A DNA stretch of 64,000 nucleotides from Psychrobacter arcticus 273-4 (GTDB lineage: Bacteria > Pseudomonadota > Gammaproteobacteria > Pseudomonadales > Moraxellaceae). The stretch is from assembly GCF_000012305.1 (NCBI RefSeq), contig NC_007204.1, positions 1,054,001 through 1,118,000 on the forward strand, read 5' to 3'. The position numbers and the translations under genes are program-made. The notes under the pieces were generated by a model, which was not told the origin of the DNA, did not search any database, and saw nothing but the letters and a program-made list of their open reading frames with translations. Below are positions 46,919 through 55,595 of this stretch, one piece after another (position 1 is the first letter of the stretch; each line of letters starts with the position of its first letter).

Positions 46919-46950
46919 TGTTGTATCGATATTACTTTTCACCGACTATA
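46918..46950 (+). repeat. Partial MITE-like end at the tsaE-mutL junction (33 bp)
   Basis: Only the right-hand terminus (GTGTTGTATCGATATTAC ... CGACTATA) remains, starting at the final base of the tsaE stop codon. It then forms the mutL leader, whose ATG lies 14 bp past its end. No second half is visible. Confidence 0.85.
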
Positions 46951-46964
46951 CATGATGCCCATCA

Positions 46965-48716
46965 ATGCCACATAGCCATAGCAATACTCGCATCAAAAAA
47001 CTATCGCCGCTGCTTATCAACCAATTAGCAGCAGGTGAGGTCGTGACACGTCCATCAGCTGTGGTCAAAGAGCTACTCGAAAATGCGATTGATGCTTATG
47101 CCACAAATATTGAAGTGCATATTACCCAAGGTGGCATGGGTATGATTGAGGTAATTGATAATGGCGTGGGTATTCATCCTGATGATATGGTCATGGCAGT
47201 CACGCGCCATGCCACTAGCAAAGTCGCTGATGTGGCACACTTGCACGGCATTACGACGTTGGGTTTTCGAGGTGAAGCACTGGCAGCGACGGCTGCTGTT
47301 TCCCGTTTGACCTTAATCAGTAGCCATGATGACAGCGGTATTGGTCGTCAGTTGCAAGTTGCCGGTATATTGGATGATATGCCAAAGCTTATACCGGTTG
47401 TCCATCATCGTGGTACTACTATTACAGTCAAAGATTTATATTTTAATGTACCAGCCCGGCGTGGCAACTTAAAATCGATCGCCACTGAATTTGGTCATAT
47501 CGAAACCATGTTTCGCGAGGTGGCATTGGCGCGAGCAGATGTGGCACTGACGCTTTTTCATGATAATAAAAAACGGCTGTCACTGTCAGTAAACACTATA
47601 AGTAACGATAATGAAAATTATCTGCCATTGTCACGTCTTGAGCAAGCAACTGGATTGGCACTGACTGAGCAGGCAATTGAAGTCGCGGTTGATTTATCTA
47701 GCCTGACACAGCATCCATCTATAAGCTCTCATTCTACTCATGTTACTAATGGATACACGGATAATGCAGGCGCTATGCAATCGGCGAGGATTAGTGGTTG
47801 GTTGTGGCCAAGTTGTGATACCAACCATCACTTACCCAAGCTTATTTATGTGAATGGCAGATTGGTAAAAGAGGCGTTAATTAGCAATCAGCTGCGTCAA
47901 ATGGCTCAAAGTGCACAGCTGGCAGGTATGGGTTACGCACTGTATTTTGAGTTACCAACTCAGTGGCTCAATGTTAATGTTCATCCTTCCAAGCAGCGTA
48001 TCAAGATTAGCCCGCTGAACAATATCATGGCGCATTTAAGCCATGCGGTTCGTGCAAAGCTAAGAACGCTTAACCCTGCAAAGATTTTTTCTAATAAAAA
48101 TGCAACACCAAATAGTAATGTCTCTACAAAACAGTCTTTCAATACGTCAGACCCAATAGCATCATCTACCACCAATGCAATACGAACTCAGCAGATTCAA
48201 GCGCCTAAGCAAACATATCAGCTGTCAGCAAATGAGCTGTTATTCCAGAATATTAAAGACTGTCATATTAATGAATCTATAGAGGACAGTAGTCATGCTG
48301 CTAATAGTGACCCTGTAGAGACATCACCTTTACCCGTATGCTTAGAAATTATAAATAGTGTCGCTGGTTTGATAGCAGAGTCTTCAGCTGTACATAGCAG
48401 TGACGATAAAGCGCTGCCTTGGCTACTATTTTATCATCAAGGGCAGTGTGTGCTAATTAGCGCTGAGAGATGGCAGTCAATATTGGAATTATTGTTTGAG
48501 TCAACTGTGTTTAGCAGCACTATGTATAATAACGCTAAAGTATTAAGTAGCACTACTATTAATCAGCAATTGGCGAAGATAAGCATGCAGATGTCTGCAC
48601 AGGACGCACAAGCTTTTGTAGCAGACATGGAAGCTACACTGAGCAAATATGCTATCCATTCTATAGAGAGTAATCAATTAGTGGTATTGATGCTATCATC
48701 TGCGTCTAAGCAGTAG
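46965..48716 (+). CDS. mutL: DNA mismatch repair protein MutL
   Basis: A 583-residue GHKL ATPase that links MutS to downstream repair. ENAIDAYATNIEVH (about 39-52), DNGVGIHPDDM (about 62-72), HATSKV, TTLGFRGEALAATAAVSRL (about 94-112) and the N-terminal domain end HPSKQRIKIS (about 345-354) are present. The C-terminal domain is short (LISAERWQSILELLF is still recognisable, about 509-523), ending near residue 583. It lacks the DQHAxxER and CPHGRP endonuclease motifs seen in many MutLs and stops well before the end of E. coli MutL (615). No strong ribosome site; leader is a MITE remnant. Confidence 0.92.
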   Translation: MPHSHSNTRIKKLSPLLINQLAAGEVVTRPSAVVKELLENAIDAYATNIEVHITQGGMGMIEVIDNGVGIHPDDMVMAVTRHATSKVADVAHLHGITTLGFRGEALAATAAVSRLTLISSHDDSGIGRQLQVAGILDDMPKLIPVVHHRGTTITVKDLYFNVPARRGNLKSIATEFGHIETMFREVALARADVALTLFHDNKKRLSLSVNTISNDNENYLPLSRLEQATGLALTEQAIEVAVDLSSLTQHPSISSHSTHVTNGYTDNAGAMQSARISGWLWPSCDTNHHLPKLIYVNGRLVKEALISNQLRQMAQSAQLAGMGYALYFELPTQWLNVNVHPSKQRIKISPLNNIMAHLSHAVRAKLRTLNPAKIFSNKNATPNSNVSTKQSFNTSDPIASSTTNAIRTQQIQAPKQTYQLSANELLFQNIKDCHINESIEDSSHAANSDPVETSPLPVCLEIINSVAGLIAESSAVHSSDDKALPWLLFYHQGQCVLISAERWQSILELLFESTVFSSTMYNNAKVLSSTTINQQLAKISMQMSAQDAQAFVADMEATLSKYAIHSIESNQLVVLMLSSASKQ

Positions 48717-48817
48717 CCATTTGTAAACAGTATATTTCCTCATAGCCAATATACATCGCTGAGCTACCAATTATTTATCTTATGATGCTTAAAACCATGA
48801 CCATTAAAGGCAACCGT

Positions 48818-50041
48818 ATGCGACTTTCGTCTGATAGCTTATCTCATCACTTAAGTCCCAGTTTAGCGGATAATAGCGTGGTGTGTCTGATGGCACCAAC
48901 AGCGAGTGGTAAGACCAACTTGGCTTATGAGCTTTATGACAGCGGTCGTTATGAGCTGATTTCGGTAGATTCGGCATTGGTGTATCGTGACATGACGGTC
49001 GGTACTGCAAAGCCAAATGCTGCTGAGCTAGCACGATACCCACATCATCTGGTCGATATTATTGATCCTATGCAAAGCTACAGTGTCGCTGAGTTTGTCA
49101 GTGATGTGGCAAGACTGATTGATAGCTGTCATCAGAATGGAAAAATACCATTGCTGGTCGGCGGTACTATGATGTATTACATGGCATTACTCGACGGACT
49201 CTCACCTGTGCCTGTTAGTGATGACAGTGTTCGCGCGCGCGTTGAGCAGTGGCGGCAAGATGAGGGTATCAGTGCGCTATATGACTATCTTGGTAAAGTG
49301 GATGCTATTAGCCATGAGCGCCTTAATGCCACTGATACCCAGCGCATTACTCGCGCGGTTGAAGTATATTTGCAAACGAATATTCCGATTAGTGACTGGC
49401 AGCGTCAGCCTAAGCAAGCATTGGCTCATAATCCAAATCAGCAATGGCATGCATTAGCAGTTATGCCAGATCGTCCATGGTTGCATACGCGTATCGAGCA
49501 GCGTTTAGATATAATGTGGCGTGAAGGGCTAGTGGAGGAGGTTATCAGTTTACTTGAGCGTTATCCTCTGACCCCAAGCTTACCATCCATGCGCTGTGTT
49601 GGTTATCGACAGGTATTAGAATATCTGGTACAGATTAATCACCCTGTATTTGAACAGTCACATCTGGATAAAGCACAGTTTTATGACGCTTTTGCTCAAT
49701 CAAATCTATCAAGCGTTGAAAGTAACGAACAGGATGCCACGACTCAAAGTGGCATGACTCAGACGCATTTATCAGTGGCAACTGACCAAACCGAGGCGCT
49801 TGCTTGTCAGCAAATGCAAAATAAGGCATTATATGCCACAAGGCAGCTGGCAAAGCGTCAATACACTTGGCTGCGAAAAGTCATGCAACTGTCTGATACG
49901 GCAGCAGAGCAGGCAACCGTATCATCAGCAGCGCCGTCGACATCCATTATTGGATTTGATGATATGACAGCTTCTCAAAACGACAAGCTCATACTACATT
50001 CATTTATCACTATGGAGCAGGCGAGAGCGTATTTATGTTAA
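48818..50041 (+). CDS. miaA: tRNA dimethylallyltransferase
   Basis: A 407-residue enzyme adding an isopentenyl group to A37 of UNN-reading tRNAs. P-loop MAPTASGKTNLAYELY (about 25-40), SVDSALVYRDMTVGTAKP (about 49-66), HHLVDIIDP (about 75-83), LLVGGTMMYYMALLDGL (about 111-127) and MRCVGYRQVLEYL (about 249-261) are all present. A Gln/Thr-rich insertion (EQDATTQSGMTQTHLS, near 295-315) splits the C-terminal helices and is unusual. I start it at 48818 (AAAGG 8 bp upstream); three upstream in-frame ATGs lack sites. The C-terminal RQLAKRQYTWLRK is intact. Confidence 0.93.
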   Translation: MRLSSDSLSHHLSPSLADNSVVCLMAPTASGKTNLAYELYDSGRYELISVDSALVYRDMTVGTAKPNAAELARYPHHLVDIIDPMQSYSVAEFVSDVARLIDSCHQNGKIPLLVGGTMMYYMALLDGLSPVPVSDDSVRARVEQWRQDEGISALYDYLGKVDAISHERLNATDTQRITRAVEVYLQTNIPISDWQRQPKQALAHNPNQQWHALAVMPDRPWLHTRIEQRLDIMWREGLVEEVISLLERYPLTPSLPSMRCVGYRQVLEYLVQINHPVFEQSHLDKAQFYDAFAQSNLSSVESNEQDATTQSGMTQTHLSVATDQTEALACQQMQNKALYATRQLAKRQYTWLRKVMQLSDTAAEQATVSSAAPSTSIIGFDDMTASQNDKLILHSFITMEQARAYLC

Positions 50042-50621
50042 TCATTTATCTAGGTTTGTCAGCCCGTTGGTGTCCTGTATAGTCGATTCCAAATAAAGTA
50101 GATACATCATGTTTTGACGCGGGACTGGTATAAATTTTTCTGGCGTGCTGTGCCTGCGCAGACAGAGGCTGCAAAAAATTCATTCCAGTCCCGCTGTATC
50201 GTTTTTATACTGGGCTTACTATAGTATTAATGGTTAAACGGCAGTACTAAAAATATAGCACGACGGTATAACGTCATACAAAGATACGAAAGTAATGACA
50301 ATTAGTTTCAAAGTATAATGTAGATAACTGTTATAATTTGATTATATAAAAGTGTTAACTGTTGCAAGTCGTAACAGCTTTTTAGTGATGATTCATCAAT
50401 ATTTCGTGATAGAGGTAACTCATGCAACAACTGGTTAGTTAATTTATTACAATAATGACATATTCATAATAAAGTAGAATGACTTAACAAGCTTTAGTAC
50501 TTATTTAGATACGTTTTATAAATAAAACTTATTATTGTATCTACCTTTAGCCATTATAATTGAAGTAACCCTTATAATAATTGGCGCTAACAATAATTAT
50601 ATAATATTTAGGAGAGATTTC
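50042..50621. other. 580-bp gap between miaA and hfq
   Basis: Holds a sub-type II MITE-like element (50078-50223). The rest (50224-50621) is AT-rich with no ORF; hfq probably has its own promoter here. Confidence 0.5.
50078..50223 (-). repeat. MITE-like element, sub-type II, copy 2 (146 bp)
   Basis: Starts TATAGTCGATTCCAAATAAA and ends CTGGGCTTACTATA; the reverse of the 12427-12572 copy. Inner arms GCGGGACTGG / CCAGTCCCGC pair perfectly. Confidence 0.88.
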
Positions 50622-51173
50622 ATGTCAAAAGGACAAACTTTACAAGATCCGTTCTTGAACTCACTACGCAAAGATCGCATTCCTGTTTCTATTTTTTTAG
50701 TTAATGGTATTAAGCTGCAAGGTCAAATAGAGTCGTTCGACCAATATGTGGTTTTGCTTAAAAACACCGTCAGTCAGATGGTATATAAGCATGCTATCTC
50801 AACAGTCGTACCAGCACGTAACCCTCGCAGCAGTACAACGCCAGGCGCGACTACGCAAAGTCAAGGCGCAGCACCAATGGGCTACCCAAGTCAAAGCGGT
50901 GGTGTAAGCGGTGGTTTTGAGCGCGGCAGTAGCACCAAACCCGCTAGTGGCGGTGGATTTGAAGAACGCGGCTTTGCCAATCGTAGTGGCTTTAATCGTG
51001 GTGGCTTTAGCCAAGGTCAAGAGCGCGGCTTTGAACGTGGCAGCTTTGGTCAAAGTCAAGAGCGCGGTTTTGAACGTGGTGGTTTTGGTCAGGATCGTGG
51101 TTTTGAAGCGCCGTTAGACAATGGGGACTACGATAATAAACCCAATGATGAATCTGATAATAGTCATCCTTAA
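50622..51173 (+). CDS. hfq: RNA chaperone Hfq with long Gly/Arg-rich tail
   Basis: A 183-residue Sm-fold hexameric chaperone for small RNAs. Residues 1-70 are a standard Hfq core: [26 protein letters not shown] with [17 protein letters not shown] and [11 protein letters not shown] (Sm1 and Sm2). Residues 75-183 are a disordered tail with about five repeats of the GGF / ERGFERG / GFGQ type, ending acidic ([15 protein letters not shown]). Such tails are known in Acinetobacter/Psychrobacter relatives. The start at 50622 has AGGAGA upstream. Ends at a small terminator. Confidence 0.95.
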   Translation: MSKGQTLQDPFLNSLRKDRIPVSIFLVNGIKLQGQIESFDQYVVLLKNTVSQMVYKHAISTVVPARNPRSSTTPGATTQSQGAAPMGYPSQSGGVSGGFERGSSTKPASGGGFEERGFANRSGFNRGGFSQGQERGFERGSFGQSQERGFERGGFGQDRGFEAPLDNGDYDNKPNDESDNSHP

Positions 51174-51207
51174 ATCCTCCTATTAAGACATGAAATATCA
51201 TATTAAG

Positions 51208-51232
51208 ACCTACTATTACAGTGGGTTTTTTT
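51208..51232 (+). terminator. hfq terminator
   Basis: Stem ACCTACT / AGTGGGT (with one G-U), 5-nt loop, followed by T7. Confidence 0.72.
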
Positions 51233-51462
51233 GTATTGATATTCTTATAGGCAATAACATTTAGGCAATAAAATTTTAATGCACCCACGATACCCTTATG
51301 GCTGTATTCCTACAGCATCATATTAATATTGACCATAATTATTAATATGGTTCATAGTATAATAAAATGTATAGTAAAATGATTCATCAAATGATAAGAA
51401 TATACAGCCAAAAAATGTATGGTCATTGAAAATGAAAAATTAATAAAATATAGAGCCACTGT

Positions 51463-52455
51463 ATGAATAGTCCTGAACGCAATCTGACCCATGAGCAATT
51501 TATTAGTACAGCTATTGATGCCATCAATACTGAAAAGGCGGCACTGGCATTACTGACTGAACAAATAGATGATAGGTTCGCTCAGGCTTGTGACATCATT
51601 TTGGCGTGTCAAGGTCGTGTGGTCGTGACAGGTATGGGTAAGTCAGGATTGATTGGACGTAAGATAGCTGCGACTTTTGCGTCTACTGGGACGCCGGCGT
51701 TCTTTATGCATCCTGGTGAAGCAGGGCATGGCGACCTTGGGATGTTGGTCAAAGGTGATGTGTTGCTTGCCATCTCTAACTCTGGCGAGTCAGATGAGAT
51801 AAAAATGCTCTTGCCTGTGGTCAAGCGTTTAAATATTCCGTTGATTAGTATCAGTCGAGATAAACGCGGTATGCTGCCACATGCAGCGGATATTATATTG
51901 ACACTTGGTAAGTCACAAGAAGCTTGCCCACTTAACCTTGCTCCTACCTCAAGTACTACAGCAACCTTAGCGCTCGGTGATGCATTGGCAGTTGCCTTGG
52001 TGCATGCCCGAAATTTTACCTCAGAAGATTTTGCCTTATCACATCCTGCTGGTGCATTGGGTCGTCAGTTATTGACGCGAGTGGAAGATTTGATGCACAC
52101 CAAATCAGAAGACTTGCCCCTCATCAATCAGCAGGCACCTTTACAGGAAGCACTATTTATCATGTCAGCTGGACGTTTAGGGATGACAGTCGTGACTGAT
52201 GATAAAAGCAAGGTAGTAGGTATATTTACCGATGGCGATTTGAGGCGAGGCTTAGAAAAAGGCATTGATTTACAGACACCGATGCGTGAGCTGATGGTGA
52301 GTAACCCTCGTCGCATTAATAAATCTATGCGTGCTTCAGATGCGCTGAGTGTGATGAATGAAAATGCTATCAGTCAGTTGCTTATTGTCGATGATGAACA
52401 GCGCTTGGAAGCTATTATTACGGTGCATGATTTACTACAAGCCGGTGTAAAATAA
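51463..52455 (+). CDS. kdsD: Arabinose-5-phosphate isomerase KdsD
   Basis: A 330-residue enzyme making arabinose 5-phosphate from ribulose 5-phosphate, first step of Kdo synthesis. A SIS domain (VVTGMGKSGLIGRKIAATFASTGTPAFF, about 51-79; EAGHGDLGM; LAISNSGESDEI) with paired CBS domains from about 205 (LMHTKSEDLPL ... MRELMVSNPRRI). PTSSTTATLALGDALAVAL is the usual linker motif. It opens the kdsD-kdsC-lptC-lptA-lptB block. Confidence 0.95.
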   Translation: MNSPERNLTHEQFISTAIDAINTEKAALALLTEQIDDRFAQACDIILACQGRVVVTGMGKSGLIGRKIAATFASTGTPAFFMHPGEAGHGDLGMLVKGDVLLAISNSGESDEIKMLLPVVKRLNIPLISISRDKRGMLPHAADIILTLGKSQEACPLNLAPTSSTTATLALGDALAVALVHARNFTSEDFALSHPAGALGRQLLTRVEDLMHTKSEDLPLINQQAPLQEALFIMSAGRLGMTVVTDDKSKVVGIFTDGDLRRGLEKGIDLQTPMRELMVSNPRRINKSMRASDALSVMNENAISQLLIVDDEQRLEAIITVHDLLQAGVK

Positions 52456-52494
52456 CCGTTATATTAGAGTATCTATCAATAGAAGAGATCACTG

Positions 52495-53061
52495 ATGCAA
52501 GACTTAATAAAAAAAGCTGGACAAGTAAAGCTATTGGTCATGGACGTTGATGGTATTTTATCAAATGGTCAAATTATCTATGATGCCAATGGTGTTGAGA
52601 CCAAAGCGTTTTCTGTCCATGATGGTGTGGGCGTGAAGTCATTAGCCCGTTATGGTATTTTGACTGCGATTATTACTGGGCGTAGTAGTCCTATGGTTGC
52701 TAAGCGCGCAGCAGAGATTGGCGTAGACTATATTGTACAGGGTCGTGATGATAAGCTGGTTGCATTAAATGAGCTGCTCGCAAGCATTGATCCTGCACTT
52801 AATATCACAGCTGCTGATTGCGCCTATATGGGTGATGATTTACCAGACATCAAAGCAATGCAAACGGTAGGATTTGCCGCTACTGTGCCAAATGCCCATG
52901 CGGAGGTCATCAATCGCAGTGATATGGTGACCACGCGAGCCGGTGGTACAGGTGCCGTACGTGAAGTATGTGATCTTATATTAAAAGGTCATGGACATTA
53001 TCAAGACTTTATCGCGCACTACACGCTTGATGAAGTAAAAAATCAGGATGACTTATCGTGA
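52495..53061 (+). CDS. kdsC: 3-deoxy-manno-octulosonate-8-phosphatase KdsC
   Basis: A 188-residue HAD phosphatase releasing Kdo from its 8-phosphate. Catalytic Asp pair in LLVMDVDGILSNG (about 14-26), motif II in IITGRSS (about 61-67), Lys in GRDDKL, and motif III in YMGDDLPDIKAM (about 109-120). The length is normal for KdsC. It overlaps the lptC start by 4 bp, so the two are translationally linked. Confidence 0.95.
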   Translation: MQDLIKKAGQVKLLVMDVDGILSNGQIIYDANGVETKAFSVHDGVGVKSLARYGILTAIITGRSSPMVAKRAAEIGVDYIVQGRDDKLVALNELLASIDPALNITAADCAYMGDDLPDIKAMQTVGFAATVPNAHAEVINRSDMVTTRAGGTGAVREVCDLILKGHGHYQDFIAHYTLDEVKNQDDLS

Positions 53062-53642
53062 ATACTCGTGTTTTAATAATCGTTACCTTGATTATAGCTG
53101 GTCTTGCGGGTTGGTTTTTTAAGCAGCAAGGGGAGATCACGCCGCCAGTCAATATTGAAACCTCTGATGTTGATTATGAAGCAACAGATATTAAGGCGGT
53201 ACAAACAAACGAGCAAGGCGAGACCGAATACGAGCTGAGTGCTGAGTCATTGACCCACAATCCGGTGACTAATAAAGATGAGATGAAAGGTATTACCATG
53301 AATTGGGAGCCTTCAGATGAGCAGCGTTATCGTATCGAAGCGGGTACAGCTGCTATCAGTCAGCAGACGGGCGAGCTGAGCTTATCAGGAGGCTTTTCTT
53401 TAATCAGTGAAGGTAAAACAGGTAAGCCTGAAGTCGAACCCATTAAAATCACTGGTGCCACATTAAAAGGTAATACTAAGTCAGGTCAAGTGTATAGTAA
53501 TGAGCCGGTCAAAGTTGAACAAGGTATGAACCGTTTTGAGGCATCGAGTATGAAAGCCAATCTTGAAACGGGCGACTATGAATTTGGTCAAGTGGCTGTC
53601 TCTTTCACGCCAGCTGACCGTCAAGACAAAGCCTTGTTTTAA
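53058..53642 (+). CDS. lptC: LPS export ABC transporter periplasmic protein LptC
   Basis: A 194-residue bitopic protein that passes LPS from LptBFG to LptA. One N-terminal membrane helix (LIIVTLIIAGLAGWFFKQQ, about 5-23) and a beta-jellyroll periplasmic domain with the pattern TEYELSAESLTHNP, VYSNEPVKVEQG and FEASSMKANLETGDYEFG. The start is GTG at 53058, overlapping the kdsC stop. Sequence identity to well-known LptC is low as usual; order confirms it. Confidence 0.9.
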   Translation: MNTRVLIIVTLIIAGLAGWFFKQQGEITPPVNIETSDVDYEATDIKAVQTNEQGETEYELSAESLTHNPVTNKDEMKGITMNWEPSDEQRYRIEAGTAAISQQTGELSLSGGFSLISEGKTGKPEVEPIKITGATLKGNTKSGQVYSNEPVKVEQGMNRFEASSMKANLETGDYEFGQVAVSFTPADRQDKALF

Positions 53643-53717
53643 CCCGCGTATTATTCAGTAAAGCATCAAGCAGGAAGTTTGCAAACTCTACTACCCATTA
53701 TAAAACGAGTAATTTTC

Positions 53718-54287
53718 ATGAAATCTAATTCTTTGCCTACTTTACGCTTGCTATCGACGTGCTCTATTCAAGTGTTGCATAGATTGCGTGCATTGCCAGT
53801 GGTTATGCTGTTGGCACTGCCATTATACAGCCATGCTTTGCCTTCAGATGCCAATCAGCCTATTAAGCTATTGGCGGACAAAGCCACTTATAGTGAGCGT
53901 ACTGGTGTGACCAGTTACTCTGGTACGGTGGTCATTACTCAAGGTACGTTTAAGATGACGGCCGACAATATTACGGTCAATTTATCACAGGGTCGCAGTA
54001 TCACCTCAGCAGTAGCGACTGGACGTCCAGCAACGATGCAGCAAGTTGTTACGCAAGAGAAAGGTCTTGCAAAAGGTCAGGCAAATAAAATTGATTATAA
54101 TGCCGTGACGGGTATCGTTACACTAACGGGCAATGCAAAATTGGTACAAAATGGTGCAAGTTTTGCTGGAAACGTTATCCGCTATAGCCTAAAAGCTGGT
54201 GATGTGGAAGCGACAGCTGGTGGCAATCAGCGCGTGGAACTGGTGTTCCCGCCTAATAATAGCAACAGCCAAAGCAGCATACGTTAA
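53718..54287 (+). CDS. lptA: LPS transport periplasmic protein LptA
   Basis: A 189-residue OstA-like protein that bridges the periplasm. A signal peptide covers residues 1 to about 34 (ending YSHA), followed by PIKLLADKATYSERTGVTSYSGTVVITQGTF with the conserved OstA strand pattern and ITADNITV-like KMTADNITVNL; TGIVTLTGNAKLVQNG follows. The start at 53718 is chosen because the 13 upstream in-frame codons lack a ribosome site. Between lptC and lptB; 104 bp precede lptB. Confidence 0.92.
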   Translation: MKSNSLPTLRLLSTCSIQVLHRLRALPVVMLLALPLYSHALPSDANQPIKLLADKATYSERTGVTSYSGTVVITQGTFKMTADNITVNLSQGRSITSAVATGRPATMQQVVTQEKGLAKGQANKIDYNAVTGIVTLTGNAKLVQNGASFAGNVIRYSLKAGDVEATAGGNQRVELVFPPNNSNSQSSIR

Positions 54288-54391
54288 TCTCTGTGACGAG
54301 TTAAGTAACAATACTTGCAATGATATAAACAAACGACTAAACATTCCAGTGGTTGCTATCCATTTAAATGCGACCACCTTATGAGTAAGTT

Positions 54392-55189
54392 ATGAATGAT
54401 AATAAAAATAATGCCACTTTAGCAGCAAACCAAACAATAACAGTGAATGATGGTGTTGAGCCGGTTGCTCGTTTATCGATGCAAAACTTAGGTAAGCGCT
54501 ACGGTAAGCGCTGGGTGGTTAAAGATGTCTCATTTTCCGTTGAGCAAGGGCAAGTCGTTGGATTGTTAGGTCCAAATGGTGCAGGTAAGACGACCAGTTT
54601 TTATATGGTGGTCGGACTGGTTAATATGGATAAAGGCCGTGTAACCTTGGGGAAAATGGACTTATCTAAATATGCCATGCATGAGCGTGCGCGTGCCGGT
54701 ATTGGTTATTTACCGCAAGAAGCGTCTATTTTTCGTAAACTGTCGATTGAGGACAATATTTTAGCGATTCTGCAAACTCGTAAAGATTTGAATGGTAGCC
54801 AACAGCGTCAAGAGCTTGAAAAACTTATTGGTGATTTTCATTTAGAGCATGTACGAAAATCTCTAGGCATGAGCGTATCAGGCGGTGAGCGTCGTCGTTG
54901 TGAGATTGCTCGCGCTTTAGCAGCTGATCCCAAATTTATCTTATTAGATGAGCCTTTTGCCGGTGTAGATCCTATCTCTGTCGGCGATATTAAAGAGGTT
55001 ATCTTAGCACTGAAAAAGCGCGGTATTGGCGTGTTAATCACTGACCATAATGTCCGTGAAACTTTAGCGATTTGTGAAAAAGCCTATATTGTCTCAGAGG
55101 GCGCTATCATTGCTGAGGGTACCTCAGAAGAAATTCTAGAAAATGAGCTGGTGAAATCTGTGTATCTTGGTAAAGACTTTCAGGTATAG
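54392..55189 (+). CDS. lptB: LPS export ABC transporter ATP-binding protein LptB
   Basis: A 265-residue ABC ATPase of the LptB2FG complex. A 27-residue Asn/Thr-rich extension precedes the domain. Walker [17 protein letters not shown] (about 54-69), Q-loop region [13 protein letters not shown] (about 103-115), signature [16 protein letters not shown] (about 159-174), Walker [14 protein letters not shown] (about 180-192) and His switch [10 protein letters not shown] (about 217-226) are intact. No lptF/lptG here. Ends without a clear terminator before the MITE-like element. Confidence 0.96.
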   Translation: MNDNKNNATLAANQTITVNDGVEPVARLSMQNLGKRYGKRWVVKDVSFSVEQGQVVGLLGPNGAGKTTSFYMVVGLVNMDKGRVTLGKMDLSKYAMHERARAGIGYLPQEASIFRKLSIEDNILAILQTRKDLNGSQQRQELEKLIGDFHLEHVRKSLGMSVSGGERRRCEIARALAADPKFILLDEPFAGVDPISVGDIKEVILALKKRGIGVLITDHNVRETLAICEKAYIVSEGAIIAEGTSEEILENELVKSVYLGKDFQV

Positions 55190-55595
55190 AGTTGCTAACT
55201 CATTGCTTGGTTGATTGCTTACATACCCATGCTGACATAAGATTTGTTACCGTACATTCTTAGTCAGCCATCGCCATGTGTTGTATATATTTTACCTTTC
55301 GCAACATCCCTTCTATAAAACATTGCTTTTTAAAAGTAACTGCTTGTTTATCTTAAGATCTATACTTCAGCAACTATAGTCGGTGAAAAGTAATATCGAT
55401 ACAACACGTACTACTGGTGCAAATTTTTCTTGCTTGCTGTGCCTACGCAGACAGAGGCTGCAAAAAATTTATACCAGCAATACGGTAGCGACTTTAAAGT
55501 ATTTCAACTATATCTTCAAAAAACGCTTATAAGCGTCATCTTATTTTATATACCATCCTCTTTTAACTTGAAAACCTGCATAAGGCTTATACATT
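55190..55595. other. 406-bp gap between lptB and radA
   Basis: Contains a 138-bp MITE-like element (55375-55512); the remainder is AT-rich with no gene. Confidence 0.5.
55375..55512 (-). repeat. MITE-like element, sub-type I (138 bp), upstream of radA
   Basis: Reverse orientation; starts TATAGTCGGTGAAAAGTA and ends GTATTTCAACTATA with the family core; it lies 83 bp before the radA start. Confidence 0.9.
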
